A stretch of DNA of 64,000 nt from Propionibacteriaceae bacterium AM104-82 (GTDB lineage Bacteria; Actinomycetota; Actinomycetes; Propionibacteriales; Propionibacteriaceae). The position numbers and the translations under genes were made by a program. This document shows positions 35,838-45,503 of the stretch, piece by piece (within the stretch, counting starts at the first letter, position 1; each line of letters opens with the position of its first letter). The stretch is from positions 124,001-188,000 of the forward strand of contig JAQDQK010000004.1 of NCBI GenBank assembly GCA_027658995.1, read 5' to 3'. The notes beneath the pieces are model-generated. The model was not told the DNA's origin. It did not search any database and was given only the letters and a program-made list of their open reading frames with translations.

Positions 35838-36635
35838 TCACAAGTTGATGAGTTGCCGGCGGGCGTCTTCGAGCCGGGCAGCAACGGTTGATTCGTACAC
35901 GTCGTCATCGATGGCCACGCTGATGCCGCCGATCACCTTGGGGTCCACGTGGACCTGCAGGGTGACGGCGCCGCCCGTCTGGGCCACGAGGGCGGCCTTG
36001 AGCCGGGCCTCCTGAGCCTCGTCGAGGGGCTGCGCGACGGTGATGCGGGCGATCTTCTGACCCGCCATGTCGGCGGCCATCTGGAGGTAGCTCTCGACCG
36101 TCAACGGGAAGGTGCGCTTCCTGGCACGCACCGCACGCGAGGCGAGCTGTGCGGTGACCGGGTCGACCTTTCCCGAGATCAGCCGCGCGACCAGGTCACG
36201 CTTACCCTCGAGGGGGTAGGCGAAGCTGCGCAGCGCGGCCGCGAGCTCCGGATCCGAGTCGACGGTGCGGGCCAGGGAGTACAACTCCTCCTCGACCCGC
36301 TCGAGCCCACCGCTGGTGCGGGAGGCGCTCAGCGCCACCCGGATGCCCTGCCGTTCCAGGCCGGCCACCAGTGCGTTGGCGCTCGACCAGGGCGAGCTGA
36401 CGACCGCGGCAACGACCTCGAGGGTCGTCGCCGAGACCTTGCCTGTCAGGAGGCGCTTGGCCAACCCGGCACGGGCCACGTCGGTCGACGACGGGTCCGA
36501 CAGCGACCGACGCAGCATCGGCTGGCCGTCGAGCAGATCGACGACGGCGAACAGCTCGGCTGCCGTGGTGGCATCGGTGGCGATGCCCTCCACGGTGGTG
36601 TCGAGCGCAGCATTTGCGGCGTCGCGGGCCGTCAT
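35838..36635 (-). CDS. atpH: F1Fo ATP synthase delta subunit
   Basis: 265 aa, longer than the usual ~180 because of an N-terminal extension of about 85 residues, as in other actinobacteria. The C-terminal QTGGAVTLQVHVDPKVIGGI and VYESTVAARLEDARRQLI are typical of delta. Peripheral stalk. Its ATG overlaps the atpF stop (ATGA). Confidence 0.94.
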   Translation of the reverse strand: MTARDAANAALDTTVEGIATDATTAAELFAVVDLLDGQPMLRRSLSDPSSTDVARAGLAKRLLTGKVSATTLEVVAAVVSSPWSSANALVAGLERQGIRVALSASRTSGGLERVEEELYSLARTVDSDPELAAALRSFAYPLEGKRDLVARLISGKVDPVTAQLASRAVRARKRTFPLTVESYLQMAADMAGQKIARITVAQPLDEAQEARLKAALVAQTGGAVTLQVHVDPKVIGGISVAIDDDVYESTVAARLEDARRQLINL

Positions 36636-37177
36636 CGCGTCTGACCTGCGGACTCGAGATCGGCCAGGAAGCGGTCGACGGTGCGCTTGGCGCGTTCGTC
36701 ATCCGAAAGGGACTCGCCGACGATCTTGCCCGCGAGCTCGGTGGCCATGCCACCGACCTGGCCGCGCAGTTCGTGCACGAGCTGGGTGCGTTCTGCCTCA
36801 AGCTGCACGCGACCGGACTCGAGGATGCGCGAGGCGTCCTTCTGAGCCTTGTCGCGGGCCTCTGCCAGGATCGTCGCGGACTGGTTCTTCGCGTCCTCGC
36901 GGATCCGGGCTGCCTCTTCACGCGCCGCGTCGAGCTGGTCGTTGTAGTCGGCGAGCGCCGCCTCGGCCTTTGCCTCGGCTGCGGCCGCGCGCTGCATGCC
37001 ACCCTCGATCTTGTCGGAGCGTTCCGCATACATCTTCTCGAAGGCGGGGACGACGACCTTCCACATGATGACGAAGACGATCAGCATCAAGACGATGCCG
37101 ATCACAAACTCCGACATCTTGTGGGGCAGCAGCGGCCCCAGGTCGATTTCCTGGAGCACCCCGATAGTGGGGACCAT
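36632..37177 (-). CDS. atpF: F1Fo ATP synthase b subunit
   Basis: 181 aa. One membrane helix (about 22-42, EFVIGIVLMLIVFVIMWKV) and a long charged coiled coil forming the peripheral stalk. The tail ends in DRFLADLESAGQTR. Coupled to atpH by overlap; 8 nt downstream of atpE. Confidence 0.96.
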   Translation of the reverse strand: MVPTIGVLQEIDLGPLLPHKMSEFVIGIVLMLIVFVIMWKVVVPAFEKMYAERSDKIEGGMQRAAAAEAKAEAALADYNDQLDAAREEAARIREDAKNQSATILAEARDKAQKDASRILESGRVQLEAERTQLVHELRGQVGGMATELAGKIVGESLSDDERAKRTVDRFLADLESAGQTR

Positions 37178-37185
37178 GACGCGGC

Positions 37186-37407
37186 TCAGTTGAGGACGAA
37201 GGCGAGGGCGATGGCGATGATGGCGAGGGCCTCAACCACGGCGAAGCCGATGAAGGCGGTGCTCATCATGGCGCCACGAGCCTCAGGCTGGCGGGCGGTG
37301 CCGTTGATGACCGAGGCGAAGATCCAGGCAACGCCCAGCGCCGGCGCGATCGTGGCGATCGCGTAGCCGATCATGTTCAGCGAGCCGTTGATTTCGAGGA
37401 GGGACAT
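37186..37407 (-). CDS. atpE: F1Fo ATP synthase c subunit
   Basis: 73 aa rotor-ring subunit with two membrane helices and the polar loop NGTARQPEARG. The ion-binding carboxylate is the Glu in GFAVVEALAII (residue about 60), followed by Ala and not Ser/Thr, so proton rather than sodium coupling is indicated. Ribosome site AAAGGAAAA precedes the ATG. Confidence 0.97.
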   Translation of the reverse strand: MSLLEINGSLNMIGYAIATIAPALGVAWIFASVINGTARQPEARGAMMSTAFIGFAVVEALAIIAIALAFVLN

Positions 37408-37465
37408 GCGTTTTCCTTTCGGATGGCTTGCTCGGCTCTTCCTGGCCGAGAAGTCGGGGTGGTGT

Positions 37466-38269
37466 TTAGTGCGCCTCTGCGATGGAGGTCGACACGTACT
37501 GGGCGGTGAGAACCGTGAAGATGTATGCCTGCAGCGCGCCGATGAACAGCTCGAGCAGGAGGATCACCAGGCTGAAGGCCATCGAGACGCCGCCTGCGAC
37601 GTTGAAGAACGCGTTGTTGGCGTAGGTGATCAGGAAGCCGCCGCCGACCACGAACACCAGCACGACGAGGTGCCCGGCGAACAGGTTGGCGAACAGACGA
37701 AGCGCCAGCGTGATGGGGCGCGTGATGAAGGTCGCGAGGAACTCCAGCGGGATGACGATCGGCAGCAGGTAGCCGGGGACGCCCTCAGGGATCAGCGCCT
37801 TCTTCAGGAAGCCGCCGAAGCCCCACTTCTGGAAGCCCGCCCCGACGTAGATCAGCCAGGAGAGGATCGCGAGTCCGTAGGCGTAGCCGACGTTGGAGAA
37901 CGTCGGGTACATGAACAGGAAGAACTCGCCGAACCAGTTGTTGACAAGCAGGAAGCTGAACAGGCCGAGCAGGTAGGGCAGGAACTTGCGGAAGTCGGAG
38001 TGCAGGATGTCGCGGGCGATGCCGTTGCGCACGAACTCGTAGATGTATTCGGCGGCGAACTGGCGCTTGTTCGGCTTGATCTTGAGGTTCCTGGAGGCCA
38101 GCCACCACAAGATGATGACAACTGCCGCACCGATGATCGCTTGAGCCGCCGGCTTGTTCAGCCATTCGAGCCCCGGGACACCCGGAAACATGGACTCGAA
38201 CTCGAAGTCGTGGGTACCGGGCGGGGTGTACCCGCCGCCGGATTCCATCGGAAGTAGCCCTAGTGTCAC
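37466..38269 (-). CDS. atpB: F1Fo ATP synthase a subunit
   Basis: 267 aa, five to six membrane helices. The essential Arg lies in ITLALRLFANLFAGHL; the second half-channel helix is VILLLELFIGALQAYIFTVL. GTG 38269 is chosen because GGGAG lies 6 nt upstream and it overlaps the atpZ stop (GTGA); ATG 38248 (MESGGGYTPPG) is the alternative. A longer open frame to 38347 has no support. Confidence 0.93.
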   Translation of the reverse strand: MTLGLLPMESGGGYTPPGTHDFEFESMFPGVPGLEWLNKPAAQAIIGAAVVIILWWLASRNLKIKPNKRQFAAEYIYEFVRNGIARDILHSDFRKFLPYLLGLFSFLLVNNWFGEFFLFMYPTFSNVGYAYGLAILSWLIYVGAGFQKWGFGGFLKKALIPEGVPGYLLPIVIPLEFLATFITRPITLALRLFANLFAGHLVVLVFVVGGGFLITYANNAFFNVAGGVSMAFSLVILLLELFIGALQAYIFTVLTAQYVSTSIAEAH

Positions 38270-38496
38270 GTACCGCTCCCGTATCGCTTGATGATCAGAT
38301 ACAAGCTGAAGACCAGGCCCAGGATCAGACCGAGCGGCAACAGCCATGAGGTTTTGAAGAAATAGTCACCAACCCAGCCCAGGCCCCCGTAGAAAAGCAA
38401 TCCCGCGAGGATGTAACTAAGCACGACCATGCCGTCCTCGGTACCCGTTGGACCCTTGTGTTCGTTGTCCTCGGGTGGCGTAGGTGTGGTGCCCAT
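38266..38496 (-). CDS. AtpZ/AtpI-like small membrane protein
   Basis: 76 aa starting at ATG 38496 (MGTTPTPPEDNEHKG). An acidic N-terminus is followed by two membrane helices (about 26-42 and 48-66) with GWVGDYFFKTSWLLPLGLIL, matching the AtpZ/AtpI families encoded upstream of atpB, proposed to help assemble the Fo ring. TAGGCT lies on the minus strand at 38512-38507, 10 nt upstream, so the transcript would have a leader of only a few bases. Confidence 0.75.
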   Translation of the reverse strand: MGTTPTPPEDNEHKGPTGTEDGMVVLSYILAGLLFYGGLGWVGDYFFKTSWLLPLGLILGLVFSLYLIIKRYGSGT

Positions 38497-38568
38497 GTCG
38501 GGGTCGAGCCTAGCGGAAACTCGGCCTCGTTTCATCTTGGGCCCACGGCGTCCATACCACCGGGTGAG

Positions 38569-39024
38569 TCAGGACTGGCCCGGGGGGTGGTATTCGGTGT
38601 CGTAGACGGGGACCCGTTGCCTTGATGCCACCAGGACAACGCCGGTCACCCAGGCGAACACCGTGCCCGCAATGCTCAGCAGCAGCCAACCGCCCTCCAC
38701 GCGGGGCGCGACCGCGGGCAGCCGGAGGATGGCCCACAGCCCCGCCGCGATGCCGATCACCCGGACCGCGTAGCTGACGAGAACAAGCGCCATGCCCTGC
38801 ATGGGCTCCAGTTCGGAGGCGACGACCTCGAGCGCCTGCCCGATGCTGTAGAAGATCACGACCGCCGCGAAGCCGAGCGCCGCGGTCAGCGCCGCGTTGA
38901 CGCCGCCGATCGCAAGGCCGAGGCCGATGATCGTGATCCCCACCACGTGACCGAGGGCCAGTCCCCCGAACATCATCTGGCGGGCCCTTCTGGTGGCCGC
39001 CGTCACCACCTTGCGTTCACTCAT
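38569..39024 (-). CDS. AtpI-like integral membrane protein
   Basis: 151 aa, four predicted membrane helices with short loops; first helix FGGLALGHVVGITIIGLGLA, last LLSIAGTVFAWVTGVVLV. Lies between wecA and the atp genes, where actinobacteria usually have atpI or a hypothetical membrane gene. The sequence itself is not diagnostic. Its start overlaps the end of wecA by 8 nt. Confidence 0.65.
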   Translation of the reverse strand: MSERKVVTAATRRARQMMFGGLALGHVVGITIIGLGLAIGGVNAALTAALGFAAVVIFYSIGQALEVVASELEPMQGMALVLVSYAVRVIGIAAGLWAILRLPAVAPRVEGGWLLLSIAGTVFAWVTGVVLVASRQRVPVYDTEYHPPGQS

Positions 39025-40165
39025 GATTGGGCACCTGATCGACGACGTCGGACTCCTCGCCCCCGATGAGCGGCGGCGCGGTGCGCACCGGCCACAGCGT
39101 CAGCACGAGAAGGATCACGAGGGCGGCCGCCACGATCCAGATGGACGCGGACGCCGGGGAAAGCGCCATCACCACCAGCCCGACGGCCACCACGGCCGTC
39201 CAGCCATACATCAGCAGCACCGCGCCCCAGTGCGAGTGGCCGCGCGCGAGGAGGCGGTGGTGCAGGTGCTGCTTGTCAGCGGAGAACGGGTGCTGACCGT
39301 TCCAGGCGCGCCGCACCCACGCCGTCACGAGGTCGACGAGCGGCAGCGCGAGCGCAGCCACCGGGATCAGGATCGGGAGCAGGGTCGGCAGGAAGTCGGA
39401 GGTCTGCTGCGGCAGCGCGCTCGAGTCGAACTGTCCGGTGTAGGAGATCGCGCTCATCGCCATCAGCAGGCCGAGCAGCATCGCGCCGGAGTCGCCCATG
39501 AACATCTTGGCGGGGTGCCAGTTGTGGAACAGGAAGCCCGCCGCGATGCCGCAGGTGGCCACCGTGATGAGGCTCGCGGTGGTGGCCCGCTCGAGGCCGT
39601 GCTGGTAGGCGAGCACATAGGTGTAGCTGAAGAAGGCGCCCGACCCGATCGCCACCACACCCGCGGCGAGGCCGTCGAGGCCGTCGACGAAGTTGACGGC
39701 GTTGACGCACACCAGGATCACCAGCACGGTCAGGACGATGTTGGTCGCGTCATCGAGCGCGATGATCCGGTTGGGAAGCGGGATCCAGAACAGCCGTACG
39801 CCCTGCATGACCGCGACACCGGCAGCGAGCGTCTGCCCGCCCAGTTTCACGATCGGGTTGAGGTCGTACTTGTCGTCGAGGACCCCGACGATGGTGATGA
39901 TCAGCCCGGCCCACAGCACCGCTGAGGCGTCGTGGGCGACCAGCGCGTACTTGCCGAGGAAGGGCATCTGCAGTGCGACGGCGAAGGCGACGGCCAGCCC
40001 GCCGAGCATCGCGACGCCGCCCAGGTAGGGAATCGGGTGCGTGTGCACGTCGCGGGCCCGGACGGGGGCCATGATGCCGGTGCGCACGGCGAGGTTCCGG
40101 CACAACCCCGCAAGGACGTAGGTCGCGCCGGCCGCGATGAGCAGGACCAGCAGGTACTCGCGCAC
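39017..40165 (-). CDS. wecA: Undecaprenyl-phosphate GlcNAc-1-phosphate transferase (WecA/TagO type)
   Basis: 382 aa, about eleven membrane helices. Polyprenol-phosphate sugar-1-P transferase motifs: RDVHTHPIPYLGGVAML near residue 38, the catalytic GVLDDKYDLNP, NFVDGLDGLAAG, and NWHPAKMFMGDSGAMLLG. It starts lipid-linked glycan synthesis (wall polysaccharide or teichoic-type polymer). This enzyme family is the tunicamycin target. Start GTG 40165 overlaps the sua5 stop by 1 nt. Confidence 0.9.
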   Translation of the reverse strand: MREYLLVLLIAAGATYVLAGLCRNLAVRTGIMAPVRARDVHTHPIPYLGGVAMLGGLAVAFAVALQMPFLGKYALVAHDASAVLWAGLIITIVGVLDDKYDLNPIVKLGGQTLAAGVAVMQGVRLFWIPLPNRIIALDDATNIVLTVLVILVCVNAVNFVDGLDGLAAGVVAIGSGAFFSYTYVLAYQHGLERATTASLITVATCGIAAGFLFHNWHPAKMFMGDSGAMLLGLLMAMSAISYTGQFDSSALPQQTSDFLPTLLPILIPVAALALPLVDLVTAWVRRAWNGQHPFSADKQHLHHRLLARGHSHWGAVLLMYGWTAVVAVGLVVMALSPASASIWIVAAALVILLVLTLWPVRTAPPLIGGEESDVVDQVPNHE

Positions 40166-41055
40166 TACGCCCCGTCGATCCGATCGGTGGTGGCGTCCGC
40201 CGCCTCGGCCTCGGTCGCCTCGGTATCGGTTGCCTCGGCCACGGGGGTGTCGGCCTCGGAGGTCTCAGCGACGTCAGGGGCCGGGGCGGCGACCTTCTCC
40301 TCTTCCGACTGGTTCTCGGCCGTGCTCTCGGTGCCTTCGCCCTGCTCGACGGCGACCGTCTCGGCGTCTGCGTCGGAGGTCTCCTCCGGCTCGTCCTTCG
40401 GCTCGTCGAGCCCGACGACCGACGGCGCGTGTTCGCGCAGCGTCTCGAGCGGGATCGCGCCGAGGCGCAGCACCTTTCCCTCGTCGGTGGCGGCGAAGTC
40501 GACGATCGTGGAGGCAACTCCCCCACCGACGGGCCCGCCGTCGAGGTAGACGGCGACCCGGTCGCCGAGTTGGGCGAGCGTCTCCTCGCAGGTGAGCCCG
40601 GCGGGCTGCCCGGAGACGTTGGCCGAGCTCACGGCCAGCGGCCCGGTGCGGCGCAGCAGCGTGCGGGCGCCCTCGTGGTCGGGGACGCGCACCGCGATGG
40701 TGCCTTGCGTCTCGCCAAGGTCCATGCCGCTCTTCGCCTGCGCCTTGAGCACGAGCGTCAGCGCCCCCGGCCACAGCGCCTTCGCAAGCGCCGCGGCGCC
40801 CTCCGGCACCTCGTCGGCGATCGCGCGCAGCATCGACGGCTCGGCGATCAGCACGGGCGGCGGCATGTCGCGGCCGCGTTCCTTCGCGTCCAGCAGGCCC
40901 TGAACGGCTGCGGTGTCGAACGCATTGGCCCCGATCCCGTAGACGGTGTCGGTCGGCAGCACGATGCAGGACCCGGCGCGCACCGCCGCGACGGCCTCGG
41001 TGAGTCCGGCCTCCTCGTCGATGGACAGGTTGAAGACGCGGGCAGGTTCAGTCAC
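40165..41055 (-). CDS. L-threonylcarbamoyladenylate synthase (Sua5/YwlC) with acidic tail
   Basis: Makes threonylcarbamoyl-AMP for tRNA t6A37. Residues 1-212 are a complete YrdC/Sua5 domain: CIVLPTDTVYGIGANAFD, the KERGRDMPPP substrate motif, LWPGALTLVL, and SSANVSGQPAG. Residues about 216-296 are an unusual low-complexity tail of Glu, Asp, Ala and Thr without predicted fold. GTG 41055 is set by TAGGAT ending 6 nt upstream (41067-41062), which means the gene has its own leaderless promoter overlapping the end of prmC. Confidence 0.9.
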   Translation of the reverse strand: MTEPARVFNLSIDEEAGLTEAVAAVRAGSCIVLPTDTVYGIGANAFDTAAVQGLLDAKERGRDMPPPVLIAEPSMLRAIADEVPEGAAALAKALWPGALTLVLKAQAKSGMDLGETQGTIAVRVPDHEGARTLLRRTGPLAVSSANVSGQPAGLTCEETLAQLGDRVAVYLDGGPVGGGVASTIVDFAATDEGKVLRLGAIPLETLREHAPSVVGLDEPKDEPEETSDADAETVAVEQGEGTESTAENQSEEEKVAAPAPDVAETSEADTPVAEATDTEATEAEAADATTDRIDGA

Positions 41056-41059
41056 AGGC

Positions 41060-41893
41060 TCATCCTAGAGGCTTGACGGCGGTGACGAATCGGGCTCGTC
41101 CCGTGAGGTCGGCGTGCGGCGTCACGTCGGAGAATCCGGCGGCGACGAACAACTCGACGACCCGGTCCTGGTGCGACTCGTCGTGCTCGGTGGCCACGAG
41201 GCCGCCCGGCACCAGCAGCCGGTCGGCGACCCCGACCAGCACGCGCAGCGCGTCGAGGCCGTCCTGCCCAGAGAACAGGGCGATCGAGGGGTCATGGTCG
41301 ACGACATCGCTCGGCAGGAACGGGCGCATCGTCTCGGGCACGTATGGCGGATTGGCGATGACGAGGTCGACGGTGCCGTCCAGGTCATGGAAGGCGTCGG
41401 CCATGTCGCCGAGCCGCAGGTCGGCGTCGAGGTCCTCGAGGTTCGAGGCGAGGTAGCGGTACGCGGCGGGGTCGACCTCCACCGCGTGCAGGCTCACTCC
41501 CCCGATCTCCGCGCCGATCGCCGCCGAGATAGCCCCGGAGCCCGCGCACAGTTCGACGACCACGCGGGAGTCGCGCTCTGCGAGGCGGTCGAGCGCCCAG
41601 CCGACCATCACCTCGGTCTCGGGGCGCGGGATGAACACGCCCGGCCCGACGCTGAGGATCTCGTGGCGGAAGTAGGCGGTGCCCGTCAGGTGCTGCACCG
41701 GAACGCCCGTCGCGCGGCGCTCGCCCAGGTCGTTGATGAGGCGCTGCTGCTCCGGGGTGACGCCGTCGACGGTGATGAGCCGCGACACCTCGACGCCCAG
41801 CACGTGCGCCACGATGGTGCGCGCCTCGGGACCCGGGCTCGGGGAGCCCGTCTTGGCCAGGCGCACCGCGAGCTGGTAGGCCGCCTCGCTCAC
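41060..41893 (-). CDS. prmC: Peptide chain release factor N5-glutamine methyltransferase PrmC
   Basis: 277 aa. Methylates the Gln of the GGQ motif of RF1 (encoded just upstream) and RF2. SAM motif [15 protein letters not shown], catalytic NPPYVP at residues 181-186, N-terminal helical substrate domain, and [10 protein letters not shown] near residue 84. GTG start overlaps the prfA stop (GTGA). Confidence 0.95.
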   Translation of the reverse strand: MSEAAYQLAVRLAKTGSPSPGPEARTIVAHVLGVEVSRLITVDGVTPEQQRLINDLGERRATGVPVQHLTGTAYFRHEILSVGPGVFIPRPETEVMVGWALDRLAERDSRVVVELCAGSGAISAAIGAEIGGVSLHAVEVDPAAYRYLASNLEDLDADLRLGDMADAFHDLDGTVDLVIANPPYVPETMRPFLPSDVVDHDPSIALFSGQDGLDALRVLVGVADRLLVPGGLVATEHDESHQDRVVELFVAAGFSDVTPHADLTGRARFVTAVKPLG

Positions 41894-42957
41894 CCGGAGA
41901 CCTCCGCGAGCCGCTCGGCGAGATCCTGCTCGGCGAGCGCGTCGAGCACCGGGGTCAGTGCGCCCTCCAGGACCTGGTCGAGGTTGTGGGCCTTGTAGCC
42001 GATCCGGTGGTCGGTGATCCGGTTCTCGGGGAAGTTGTAGGTGCGGATCCGCTCGGAGCGGTCGACGGTGCGGACCTGCGACTTGCGGGCATCGGACGCG
42101 GCGGCCGCGGCCTGCGCCTCGGCCAGTTGGGTCAGGCGGGCGCGCAGCATCCGCATGGCCGACTCGCGGTTCTGCAACTGCGATCGCTCGTTCTGGCAGC
42201 TCACCACCACGCCGGTCGGCAGGTGCGTGATGCGCACGGCCGAGTCGGTGGTGTTGACGCCCTGACCGCCGGGCCCCGACGAGCGGTACACGTCGATACG
42301 CAGGTCGTCGTCGTTGATCTCGACCTCGTCAGCCTCGACGTCCGGCATCACCAGCACGCCCGCAGCGGAGGTGTGGATGCGGCCCTGGGACTCGGTGACG
42401 GGGACCCGCTGGACGCGGTGCACGCCGCCCTCGAACTTGAGCCGGCCGTATGGCCCGAACTCCTGGTGGCTTGTGGTCTTGACGGCGACCGTCACGGACT
42501 TGTAGCCGCCCAGGTCGGTCTCCTGCGAGTCGAGCACCTCGATCTTCCAGCCGACCTGCTCCGCGTAGCGGGTGTACATCTTCAGCAGGTCGCCAGCGAA
42601 GAGCGCCGACTCGTCGCCGCCCTCACCGGACTTGATCTCGAGCAGCGCGTCTGCGTCGTCGTTCGGGTCGCGGGGCGCGAGCAGCTTCGTCAGCTTCTCG
42701 GTGGCGACCTCGAGTTGGGCGTCGAGGTCGGCGACCTCGTCGGCGAAGGACGAGTCGTCGGCTGCCAGTTCCGCGGCGGCCTCCCGGTCGTCGCTCAGGC
42801 GCCGGAACTCCTCGATGCCCTCGACGATCGGCCGCAGCGAGGCGTAGCGGCGGCCGACCTTGCGGGAGCGCGCCACGTCGGCGTGCAGTTCCGGATCTGC
42901 CAACTGCTGCTCCAGGTCGTGGAACTCATCGATGAGGGGCTGGGCGTTGTCGAACAT
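41890..42957 (-). CDS. prfA: Peptide chain release factor 1
   Basis: 355 aa. Stop-codon recognition PVT in [16 protein letters not shown] at residues 230-232 ([10 protein letters not shown]), and the N-terminal helical domain. ATG 42957 ([12 protein letters not shown]) is chosen, with GGAAGAG just upstream; the 27-codon extension upstream overlaps the rpmE terminator and is rejected. Reads UAA/UAG. Confidence 0.96.
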   Translation of the reverse strand: MFDNAQPLIDEFHDLEQQLADPELHADVARSRKVGRRYASLRPIVEGIEEFRRLSDDREAAAELAADDSSFADEVADLDAQLEVATEKLTKLLAPRDPNDDADALLEIKSGEGGDESALFAGDLLKMYTRYAEQVGWKIEVLDSQETDLGGYKSVTVAVKTTSHQEFGPYGRLKFEGGVHRVQRVPVTESQGRIHTSAAGVLVMPDVEADEVEINDDDLRIDVYRSSGPGGQGVNTTDSAVRITHLPTGVVVSCQNERSQLQNRESAMRMLRARLTQLAEAQAAAAASDARKSQVRTVDRSERIRTYNFPENRITDHRIGYKAHNLDQVLEGALTPVLDALAEQDLAERLAEVSG

Positions 42958-42984
42958 GTGGCTCTTCCAGGCGGGACGGTCGGG

Positions 42985-43033
42985 CAAAAAGAAACGAACG
43001 CCTGCTGGAACCAGGTCCAACGAGGCGTTCGTT
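42985..43033 (-). terminator. Rho-independent terminator after rpmE
   Basis: Perfect 11-bp stem AACGAACGCCT (42993-43003) with AGGCGTTCGTT (43023-43033), followed on the minus strand by TTTCTTTTT (read from 42993 down to 42985). It is the only terminator in the window with a clear U tract. It lies between rpmE and prfA. Confidence 0.9.
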
Positions 43034-43041
43034 GTCAAGAG

Positions 43042-43248
43042 CTACTTCTTGGCGTAGCGCTTCTCGAAGCGGGCGACGCGGCCGCCGGTGTCGAGGATCT
43101 TCTGCTTGCCGGTGTAGAACGGGTGGCACTCGGCGCACACGTCGGCGTTCATGCTGCCCTTGGTGAGGGTGCTACGCGTGGTGAACGTGTTGCCACAGGT
43201 GCAGGTCACCGTGGTCTCCACGTAATCAGGGTGGATTCCCTGCTTCAT
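43042..43248 (-). CDS. rpmE: 50S ribosomal protein bL31
   Basis: 68 aa starting [16 protein letters not shown]. The zinc-binding CTCGNTF and DVCAECHPF motifs make it the zinc-containing (C+) paralogue, known in other bacteria to be replaced by a C- form under zinc limitation. GAAGGAG ribosome site upstream of ATG 43248. Longer open frame upstream is rejected. Confidence 0.96.
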   Translation of the reverse strand: MKQGIHPDYVETTVTCTCGNTFTTRSTLTKGSMNADVCAECHPFYTGKQKILDTGGRVARFEKRYAKK

Positions 43249-43362
43249 GTGTTTCTCCTTCGATTTGGCCGGGTCGCCTGCCCATGGTCGGGACAGTGAG
43301 AGTGCGTGAACCGGCACAACTATTCATTTTGCCTCGCGGGTGCGAGATTTCCAAGTCGGGTC

Positions 43363-45231
43363 TCAACCGTCCTGCGCAGGCGTCGTCTTGAGGACGCTGA
43401 GCATGAAGTCGTGGTTGTTCGCCGTCTTGGTCATGCGCGACTTGAGCGTCTCGAGCGCCGCCTGGTCGTCGAGGCCGGAAAGGGCCCTGCGCAGCTTCCA
43501 GATGATGTTCAGCTCGTCGCGGCCGAGCAGCAGGTCCTCGCGACGGGTGCCGGAGGCGTCCACATCGATCGCGGGGAAGATGCGCTTGTCCGCGAGCTCG
43601 CGGCGGAGCCTGAGCTCCATGTTGCCGGTGCCCTTGAACTCCTCGAAGATGACCTCGTCCATCTTGGATCCGGTCTCGATCAGCGCGGTGGCCAGGATGG
43701 TCAGCGAGCCGCCGTTTTCGATGTTGCGGGCTGCGCCGAAGAACTTCTTCGGCGGGTACAGCGCCGCGGAGTCGACACCACCGGAGAGGATGCGGCCAGA
43801 CGCCGGCGCGGCCAGGTTGTAGGCGCGGCCGAGGCGGGTGATGCCGTCGAGCAGCACGACGACGTCGTGGCCGAGTTCGACGAGGCGCTTGGCGCGCTCG
43901 ATGGCAAGCTCCGAGATCATGGTGTGATCCTCGGCAGGACGGTCGAACGTCGAGGCGATGACCTCGCCGGAGACGGTGCGCTGGAAGTCGGTGACCTCCT
44001 CGGGACGCTCGTCGACGAGGACGACCATCAGGTGCACTTCGGGGTTGTTCGCGGCGATCGCGTTGGCGATGGCCTGCATCACCATGGTCTTGCCCGCCTT
44101 CGGGGGCGAGACGATCAGGCCGCGCTGGCCCTTACCGATCGGCGAGACGAGGTCGATGATGCGCCCGGTGAGCTGGTTCTGCACCGTCTCGAGGCGCAGC
44201 CGCTCCTGCGGGTACAGCGGGGTCAGCTTGGCGAACTCTGGTCGGCCCTTCGCCTTCTCGGGGTCGTCACCGTTGACGGTGTCGAGGCGCACGAGCGGGT
44301 TGAACTTCTCCTTGCGCTCGCCCTCGCGGGGCGTGCGGATGGCGCCGGTGATGACGTCGCCGCGGCGCAGGCCGTAGCGGCGCACCGACGACATCGGCAG
44401 GTAGGCGTCGGCGGAGCCTGGCAGGTAGCCGGTGGTGCGGACGAAGGCGTAGTTGTCGAGAATGTCGACGATGCCCGAGATATTGGCGAGGACGTCGTCC
44501 TCGGTGACGGTGGGCTCCGCCTCCATGCGCTCGAGGCCCTGGGAGCCTCGGCCCTGGCGACGGTTGTTGTTGCGCTCGCGGTTGCGGCGACGGCGGCTGC
44601 GCCGCGAGTTGCCGGAGTCGTCGTCGTATCCGCCGCCCGAGGGGGCCGACTCGACTGGAACCGACTTCGCGGCGGCGGGGGCGGGCGACTGGCCCATGGC
44701 GGCGTCGAGCAGTTCGCCGACCTCCGCGATGGTGTCCTGGCCCGCACGGTCGCGGGAGCGACGGCGGTTGCGGTTGCGGTTGCCGCCGTCCTGGTCGGAC
44801 TGGCCCGAGTCCTGGGAGACCAGTTCGGGCTGCTGGTCCTGCTTCTCGCGCTGCTGGTTGCCGTCGCGGCGCTCGGTGCGCTCGACGCGGGGGGCGCGCT
44901 CGTCTCGCTCGGCCTTGGGGGCCTGCTCGGTGCGCTCGGCCTTCGGGGCCTGCTCGGTGCGCTCCGCCTTCGCGGGACGCTGCTGGGACGCGTCGCGCCC
45001 CTGCTCTGCCTGGGCCGGTGCGGCCTCGGCGGTCGTCGCGCCTGCCGGGCGGGTCGCACGGCGGCTCTGGGTCTTGGCCTCGCCGCCCTTCGAGGACGAC
45101 CCTGCGCCCTGGATGGCGGCGATCAGGTCACCCTTACGCATGGCGGAGATGCCCTTGATGCCGAGGCCGGAGGCCACAGACTTGAGTTCGGGCAGCTTCA
45201 TGCTGGCGAGGTGGGAACCGTTTTCGGTCAC
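43363..45231 (-). CDS. rho: Transcription termination factor Rho
   Basis: 622 aa hexameric RNA-dependent ATPase. N-terminal LPELKSVASGLGIKGISAM domain, then a ~170-residue actinobacterial insertion rich in Arg, Glu, Gln and Asn (residues about 45-230). The RNA-binding GYLPGSADAYLPMSSVRRYG follows, with Walker A PPKAGKT near residue 380 and the late RFDRPAEDHTM-type and SGGVDSAALYPPKKFFGAAR segments. GTG 45231 (VTENGSHLASM) has ribosome site GGAAGGAA; upstream open frame is rejected. Confidence 0.95.
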   Translation of the reverse strand: MTENGSHLASMKLPELKSVASGLGIKGISAMRKGDLIAAIQGAGSSSKGGEAKTQSRRATRPAGATTAEAAPAQAEQGRDASQQRPAKAERTEQAPKAERTEQAPKAERDERAPRVERTERRDGNQQREKQDQQPELVSQDSGQSDQDGGNRNRNRRRSRDRAGQDTIAEVGELLDAAMGQSPAPAAAKSVPVESAPSGGGYDDDSGNSRRSRRRRNRERNNNRRQGRGSQGLERMEAEPTVTEDDVLANISGIVDILDNYAFVRTTGYLPGSADAYLPMSSVRRYGLRRGDVITGAIRTPREGERKEKFNPLVRLDTVNGDDPEKAKGRPEFAKLTPLYPQERLRLETVQNQLTGRIIDLVSPIGKGQRGLIVSPPKAGKTMVMQAIANAIAANNPEVHLMVVLVDERPEEVTDFQRTVSGEVIASTFDRPAEDHTMISELAIERAKRLVELGHDVVVLLDGITRLGRAYNLAAPASGRILSGGVDSAALYPPKKFFGAARNIENGGSLTILATALIETGSKMDEVIFEEFKGTGNMELRLRRELADKRIFPAIDVDASGTRREDLLLGRDELNIIWKLRRALSGLDDQAALETLKSRMTKTANNHDFMLSVLKTTPAQDG

Positions 45232-45503
45232 GGATTTCCTTCCACAAATGAACCGAAAGGCAACTAGATAAGGCCTCATCGGCTGACAAGTTGAGATTCA
45301 CTTCAGCGCTGCACAGGCTTATCGCAAGAATCTCGCAGCTGGGCGCCATCGATCAGTGAACGTGCCAAGGCTAGCACTGCACCCGTCAGGGGCAAAGCCG
45401 CTACCCGGAGGCCGGTTGCCCACCGCATCCTCGACCGCCCCACCAATCGCCTCGTCAACCGCGCGTGACGAGGCAGTTCAGCCATCGACCGCTGGCGCGC
45501 CGA

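Noticed and set aside
42958..43038. Longer prfA start
   Set aside because: Overlaps the rpmE terminator hairpin and its T tract; RF1 proteins align from MFDNAQ.
43333..43346. Small hairpin CTCGC-GGGT-GCGAG after rho as a terminator
   Set aside because: Only five base pairs and no T tract on the relevant strand; too weak to call.
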